Below, one piece after another: positions 59,308 to 64,000 of a stretch of DNA of 64,000 bases (its first letter is position 1; each line of letters opens with the position of its first letter). The stretch is from NCBI RefSeq assembly GCF_003326015.1, contig NZ_CP023860.1:434001-498000 (forward strand), read 5' to 3'. Origin of the DNA: Candidatus Thioglobus sp. NP1. Lineage in GTDB: Bacteria > Pseudomonadota > Gammaproteobacteria > PS1 > Pseudothioglobaceae. The translations under genes and the position numbers were made by a program. The notes beneath the pieces were generated by a model. That model searched no databases and was not told the DNA's origin. It worked only from the letters and a program-made list of their open reading frames with translations.

Positions 59308-59397
59308 TGGTGGAGGGACAGGGATTCGAACCCTGGAAGGGTATTAGCCCTTGCTGGTTTTCAAGACCAGTGCATTCAACCGCTCTGCCATCCCTCC
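59308..59397 (-). tRNA. tRNA-Ser (TGA)
   Basis: A 90-base tRNA with acceptor GGAGGGA/TCCCTCC, discriminator A, encoded CCA, anticodon TGA in the loop CTTGAAAA and a long variable arm (AAGGGCTAATACCCTT), as expected for serine. Reads UCA and related codons. Confidence 0.97.
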
Positions 59398-59508
59398 AGA
59401 AGATTGGTATGATACAGTTTTTATCAATAAAGTAAATAAATTTATATAAAAAAACAGCTATTTTTTGCGTATAATTTGGCCTTTTTAGAATTTCAATAGG
59501 TAGTCGTT

Positions 59509-59745
59509 ATGGCAAAGATATGTCAAGTAACTGGTAAGCGACCAATGAGTGGTAATAACGTTTCTCACGCTAACAATAGAACGCGACGTCGTTTTTATCC
59601 AAATCTTCATACACATCGCTTTTGGGTGGAGAGTGAAAATCGTTTTGTTAAGTTAAAACTTTCTGCAAGAGGACTCCGTGTTATCGATAAGAAAGGTATT
59701 GATGAAGTATTATCAGAAATCCGTAGTCGCGGCGAAAAGGTCTAA
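59509..59745 (+). CDS. rpmB: 50S ribosomal protein L28
   Basis: A 78-residue L28 starting [23 protein letters not shown], the standard family N terminus, with a basic [18 protein letters not shown] core. A TATAAT at 59470-59475 may be its -10 box. It is followed by rpmG after 10 bases, the usual rpmB-rpmG pair. Confidence 0.97.
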   Translation: MAKICQVTGKRPMSGNNVSHANNRTRRRFYPNLHTHRFWVESENRFVKLKLSARGLRVIDKKGIDEVLSEIRSRGEKV

Positions 59746-59755
59746 GGAGTAACTT

Positions 59756-59911
59756 ATGAGAGAAAAAATTAAACTAGTATCTTCTGCTGAAACAGGACAC
59801 TACTATACTACTACAAAGAATAAACGTCTTCATCCGGATAAGGTTGAAGTAAAGAAATTTGATCCGGTGGTTCGAAAGCATGTAATGTATAAAGAAGCTA
59901 AAATTAAGTAA
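59756..59911 (+). CDS. rpmG: 50S ribosomal protein L33
   Basis: A 51-residue L33 reading [20 protein letters not shown], then [17 protein letters not shown] and ending KEAKIK. GGAG lies 7 bases before the ATG. It has no zinc-binding cysteines, so it is the zinc-independent (C-) form, which suits a zinc-limited lifestyle. Followed directly by a terminator. Confidence 0.97.
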   Translation: MREKIKLVSSAETGHYYTTTKNKRLHPDKVEVKKFDPVVRKHVMYKEAKIK

Positions 59912-59930
59912 TTCTTTATCAAATAGATTA

Positions 59931-59957
59931 AAAAAAGCCGCTTTATGCGGCTTTTTT
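59931..59957. terminator. Bidirectional terminator between rpmG and acnB
   Basis: Hairpin AAAAAAGCCGC/GCGGCTTTTTT with A and T tracts on both sides. It can end transcription of rpmG on the plus strand and acnB on the minus strand. Confidence 0.92.
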
Positions 59958-59971
59958 AATATCTTTATTCC

Positions 59972-62530
59972 TTAACTTTGAAGGATAGTTTCTAGTGGAA
60001 CATTTGCAGCTGAATCTTGGTAATCAGCAATCTTATTAAAGTTAAGGTATTGATAAATCTCACCAGACATTGGTTCAATGTCCCTCATCAAAGCTAAATA
60101 TTCTTCAGGACTTGGTATATAGCCTAGTTTTGCTGAAATCGCTGCTACTTCAGCAGATGCTAAGAAGACATCACTGTTGTCACCCAGTCGGTTTGGAAAG
60201 TTTCTTGTTGAGGTTGATACAACTGATGCACCTTCTTCAACTCTAGCCTGATTACCCATACACAAAGAGCAACCTGGCATCTCAGTTCGATCAGTTAATC
60301 GCTCAAAGGTCTCATAGATACCCTCAGCTCGCAATTGTTTTTCATCCATTCTTGTTGGTGGCACAATCCATAAAACAGTATTAAGCTCAGTTTTATCTTT
60401 TAGAAGTTGTGCTGCAGCCCTGAAATGTCCGATATTCGTCATACAAGAGCCAATAAATACTTCATCAATTTTAGTATTTGCAACAGATGACAGGAGCCTG
60501 ACATCATCAGGATCATTTGGACAAGCTAGAATTGGTTCTTTTATTTCATCCAAATTAATTTCAATAACTTCAGTGTATTCGCAATCCTTGTCAGCTTTAA
60601 GGAGAACAGGATTATCAAGCCACTTTTGCATATCCTGAATTCTCTTAGCAATAGTTTTTTTATCATCATAGCCGCTATCAATCATCGTGCTAAGTAGTGT
60701 TATATTTGACTTTAAATACTCCTCAATAGGCTCCTTATTAAGTTGAACAGTGCAGCCATTTGCCGATCTCTCTGCTGTAGCATCCGCAAGTTCAAATGCT
60801 TGCTCAACCTTAAGATCTCCAAGGCCTTCAATCTCTAAAACTCGCCCAGAAAATACATTTTTCTTGTTAGATTTATCAACGGTTAGAAGTCCTTTCTGGA
60901 TTGCTACATAAGGGATAGCATTAACTAGATCTCGTAGGGTGATTCCTGGTTGCATGCTTCCTTTGAATCGAACTAGGACTGATTCTGGCATGTCTAGTGG
61001 TAAAACACCAATAGAGGCACCAAAAGCAACAAGTCCTGAGCCAGCTGGAAAGCTAATTCCAATTGGGAAACGAGTATGCGAGTCACCACCTGTGCCAACA
61101 CTATCTGGTAATAACATTCGATTAAGCCAAGAATGAATAATGCCATCACCAGGTTTAAGTGAGACTCCTCCTCTTGAATGCATAAAATCTGGAAGTGAGT
61201 GCTGCAATTCAAGATCAATAGGTTTAGGATAAGCAGCAGTATGACAAAAACTTTGCATCACAAGATCTGCAGAAAAACCTAGGCAGGCAAGTTCTTTTAA
61301 TTCATCACGTGTCATTGCACCGGTAGTATCTTGAGAGCCAACTGTACTCATTCGAGGTTCACAATAGGTGCCAGGTCTAATTCCAGGCACACCACAAGCT
61401 TTTCCAACAATTTTTTGTGCCAATGTAAAGCCTGCTGAGCTATTCTTTGGATCCACTGGACGAAGGAATACATCGCTTACACTTAGCCCAAGCTCTGACC
61501 TAGTTTTATCTGTAAGCCCTCTTCCAATAATCAGTGGAATTCTCCCACCAGCCTGAACCTCATCAGGCATAGTACTCGGTGCCAGCTCAAATTTAGAAAC
61601 TATACTATCAGATGAGTCTTTGATAACACCCTCATAGGGATAGATCGTAATTTCATCACCCATTTTAAGTTTTGAAACATCACACTCTATTGGAAGAGCG
61701 CCAGAGTCTTCTGCTGTATTAAAAAATATAGGAGCAATCTTGCCACCAAGAACAATACCACCGCTATTTTTATTTGGAATGTAATCAATGGCTTCACCCA
61801 TATGCCATAAAACTGAATTAATGGCAGATTTGCGTGAAGAACCAGTACCAACTACATCACCAACGTAACATAATGGTAATCCTTTTTCTTTAAGTTCATT
61901 AATTTTTTCAAGCGGTTTTTCCATTTTTTTAATAAGCATTGCTTTTGCATGAAGTGGGATATCAGGTCGGGACCAAGCTTCAGTTGCTGGAGAAAGATCA
62001 TCTGTATTAGTTTCACCATCTACTCGAAAAACAACTGTTTTAATACTTTCTGGAAGGGGTTCCTTTGAGGTGAACCAATCTGCTGATGCCCATGAATCGA
62101 CAATTTTTTTTGCATAAGGATTGTTTAATGATTTTTCAAGAATCATTTGATGCGCCTCATAGATAAGAATATTATGAGAAAGAGCATCAGATGCACTTTC
62201 AGCAGTTTCATTAATATCCAGTAAGTCAATTAAAGAGGTAATACTGTAACCACCAAGCATTGTGCCTAATAAAAAGGTAGCATGCTTTTGAGAAATTGCT
62301 TTGCAGATTTCGTCACCTTTTGCGATGCTAGTTAAAAATCCTGCTTTCACATATGCAGCCTCATCAACTCCAGGGGGCACTCTATGGGTTAAAAGATCTA
62401 GAAAAAAATCATCATCAGAGCCAATGATTAGTTCGTCAACTACAGATTTTGTTTGTTTGGCATTTAGTGCAAGTGGCGGAAGATTTTCTTTTTTTCTTTC
62501 ATCGCAATGTTTTAAGTACGCTTCTTTCAT
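59972..62530 (-). CDS. acnB: Aconitate hydratase B
   Basis: An 852-residue AcnB that interconverts citrate and isocitrate in the TCA cycle. The HEAT-like domain comes first ([20 protein letters not shown]), then the swivel domain ([18 protein letters not shown]), then the catalytic domain. Cluster cysteines are in [11 protein letters not shown] and in the [14 protein letters not shown] motif, followed by [13 protein letters not shown] chose the ATG at 62530. The frame is open further upstream but would overlap purB and has no homology there. The 3' end is a shared terminator. Confidence 0.96.
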   Translation of the reverse strand: MKEAYLKHCDERKKENLPPLALNAKQTKSVVDELIIGSDDDFFLDLLTHRVPPGVDEAAYVKAGFLTSIAKGDEICKAISQKHATFLLGTMLGGYSITSLIDLLDINETAESASDALSHNILIYEAHQMILEKSLNNPYAKKIVDSWASADWFTSKEPLPESIKTVVFRVDGETNTDDLSPATEAWSRPDIPLHAKAMLIKKMEKPLEKINELKEKGLPLCYVGDVVGTGSSRKSAINSVLWHMGEAIDYIPNKNSGGIVLGGKIAPIFFNTAEDSGALPIECDVSKLKMGDEITIYPYEGVIKDSSDSIVSKFELAPSTMPDEVQAGGRIPLIIGRGLTDKTRSELGLSVSDVFLRPVDPKNSSAGFTLAQKIVGKACGVPGIRPGTYCEPRMSTVGSQDTTGAMTRDELKELACLGFSADLVMQSFCHTAAYPKPIDLELQHSLPDFMHSRGGVSLKPGDGIIHSWLNRMLLPDSVGTGGDSHTRFPIGISFPAGSGLVAFGASIGVLPLDMPESVLVRFKGSMQPGITLRDLVNAIPYVAIQKGLLTVDKSNKKNVFSGRVLEIEGLGDLKVEQAFELADATAERSANGCTVQLNKEPIEEYLKSNITLLSTMIDSGYDDKKTIAKRIQDMQKWLDNPVLLKADKDCEYTEVIEINLDEIKEPILACPNDPDDVRLLSSVANTKIDEVFIGSCMTNIGHFRAAAQLLKDKTELNTVLWIVPPTRMDEKQLRAEGIYETFERLTDRTEMPGCSLCMGNQARVEEGASVVSTSTRNFPNRLGDNSDVFLASAEVAAISAKLGYIPSPEEYLALMRDIEPMSGEIYQYLNFNKIADYQDSAANVPLETILQS

Positions 62531-62612
62531 AGTAATAGTGGGTATTAGGTGATTCAATAAATAGAGTATAATTTTATCCTTTTTAAGGTGATGGCTTGAA
62601 TTTATTGATTGA

Positions 62613-63989
<1,377 letters not shown>

Positions 63990-64000
63990 AACTGATATAA

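Overview
This window is a piece of an AT-rich gammaproteobacterial chromosome. The evidence is a complete rrn operon with gammaproteobacterial-type 16S and boxA sequences, a fabA-fabB pair, an E. coli-type gshA, IbaG/BolA, and the folC-cvpA-purF-metZ order. Compact spacing, many 4-base gene overlaps, low GC and a set of methylamine/phosphonate-type oxygenases suggest a streamlined marine lineage. The SUP05/Thioglobus group is my best guess from general resemblance. I could not run a 16S comparison, so this is inference. No prophage, insertion sequence, integrase or CRISPR array is visible.

Layout. 1-7.1 kb: end of a PiT phosphate transporter, ibaG, rpmE, hemE, trpA, accD, ispH, a PfkB kinase, a small winged-helix protein and a membrane protein. 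7.1-22.4 kb: mfd, a 2OG oxygenase, a Maf pyrophosphatase, folA with a small lipoprotein, gltB, yaaA, grxC, a MutT-ThiE fusion, gshA and mnmE. 22.4-28.1 kb: rrn operon (16S, tRNA-Ile, tRNA-Ala, 23S, 5S) with promoter, two boxA elements, RNase III-type processing stems and terminator. 28.2-33.1 kb: a three-gene envelope system (RND/MMPL pump, LolA-like lipoprotein-sorting protein, outer-membrane barrel). 33.2-37.6 kb: serS and yajC-secD-secF. 37.6-46.3 kb (minus strand): xthA-trmB-fxsA-folC-cvpA-purF-metZ and fabA-fabB. The metZ leader looks like a SAM-II/SAM-V class riboswitch. 46.4-54.3 kb: pyrE, nfeD, then an accessory block with a PhyH oxygenase, a TmpA/TmpB-like phosphonate-oxidising pair, a divergent and a normal type II dehydroquinase, and a dimethylglycine/sarcosine dehydrogenase-like flavoprotein with a CIA30 protein. 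54.3-58 kb (minus): a zinc-acquisition operon (DUF2796 His/Asp-rich protein, ABC ATPase, FtsX-like permease, DUF3299 protein, Fur/Zur regulator) with a palindrome over its promoter. 58-64 kb: a methyltransferase, a membrane protein, tRNA-Ser, rpmB-rpmG, acnB and purB.

How it works together. Most genes are housekeeping. Three accessory modules stand out. First, TmpAB would release phosphate and glycine betaine from a trimethylated aminoethylphosphonate, and the nearby dimethylglycine-dehydrogenase-like enzyme could act further down the betaine demethylation route. A PiT phosphate transporter lies elsewhere in the window. Second, the Zur-linked zinc operon has a variable His/Asp repeat. Third, the RND/LolA-like/barrel triad looks like a lipid- or lipoprotein-trafficking route to the outer membrane, and two of its partners share an acidic WSDD motif.
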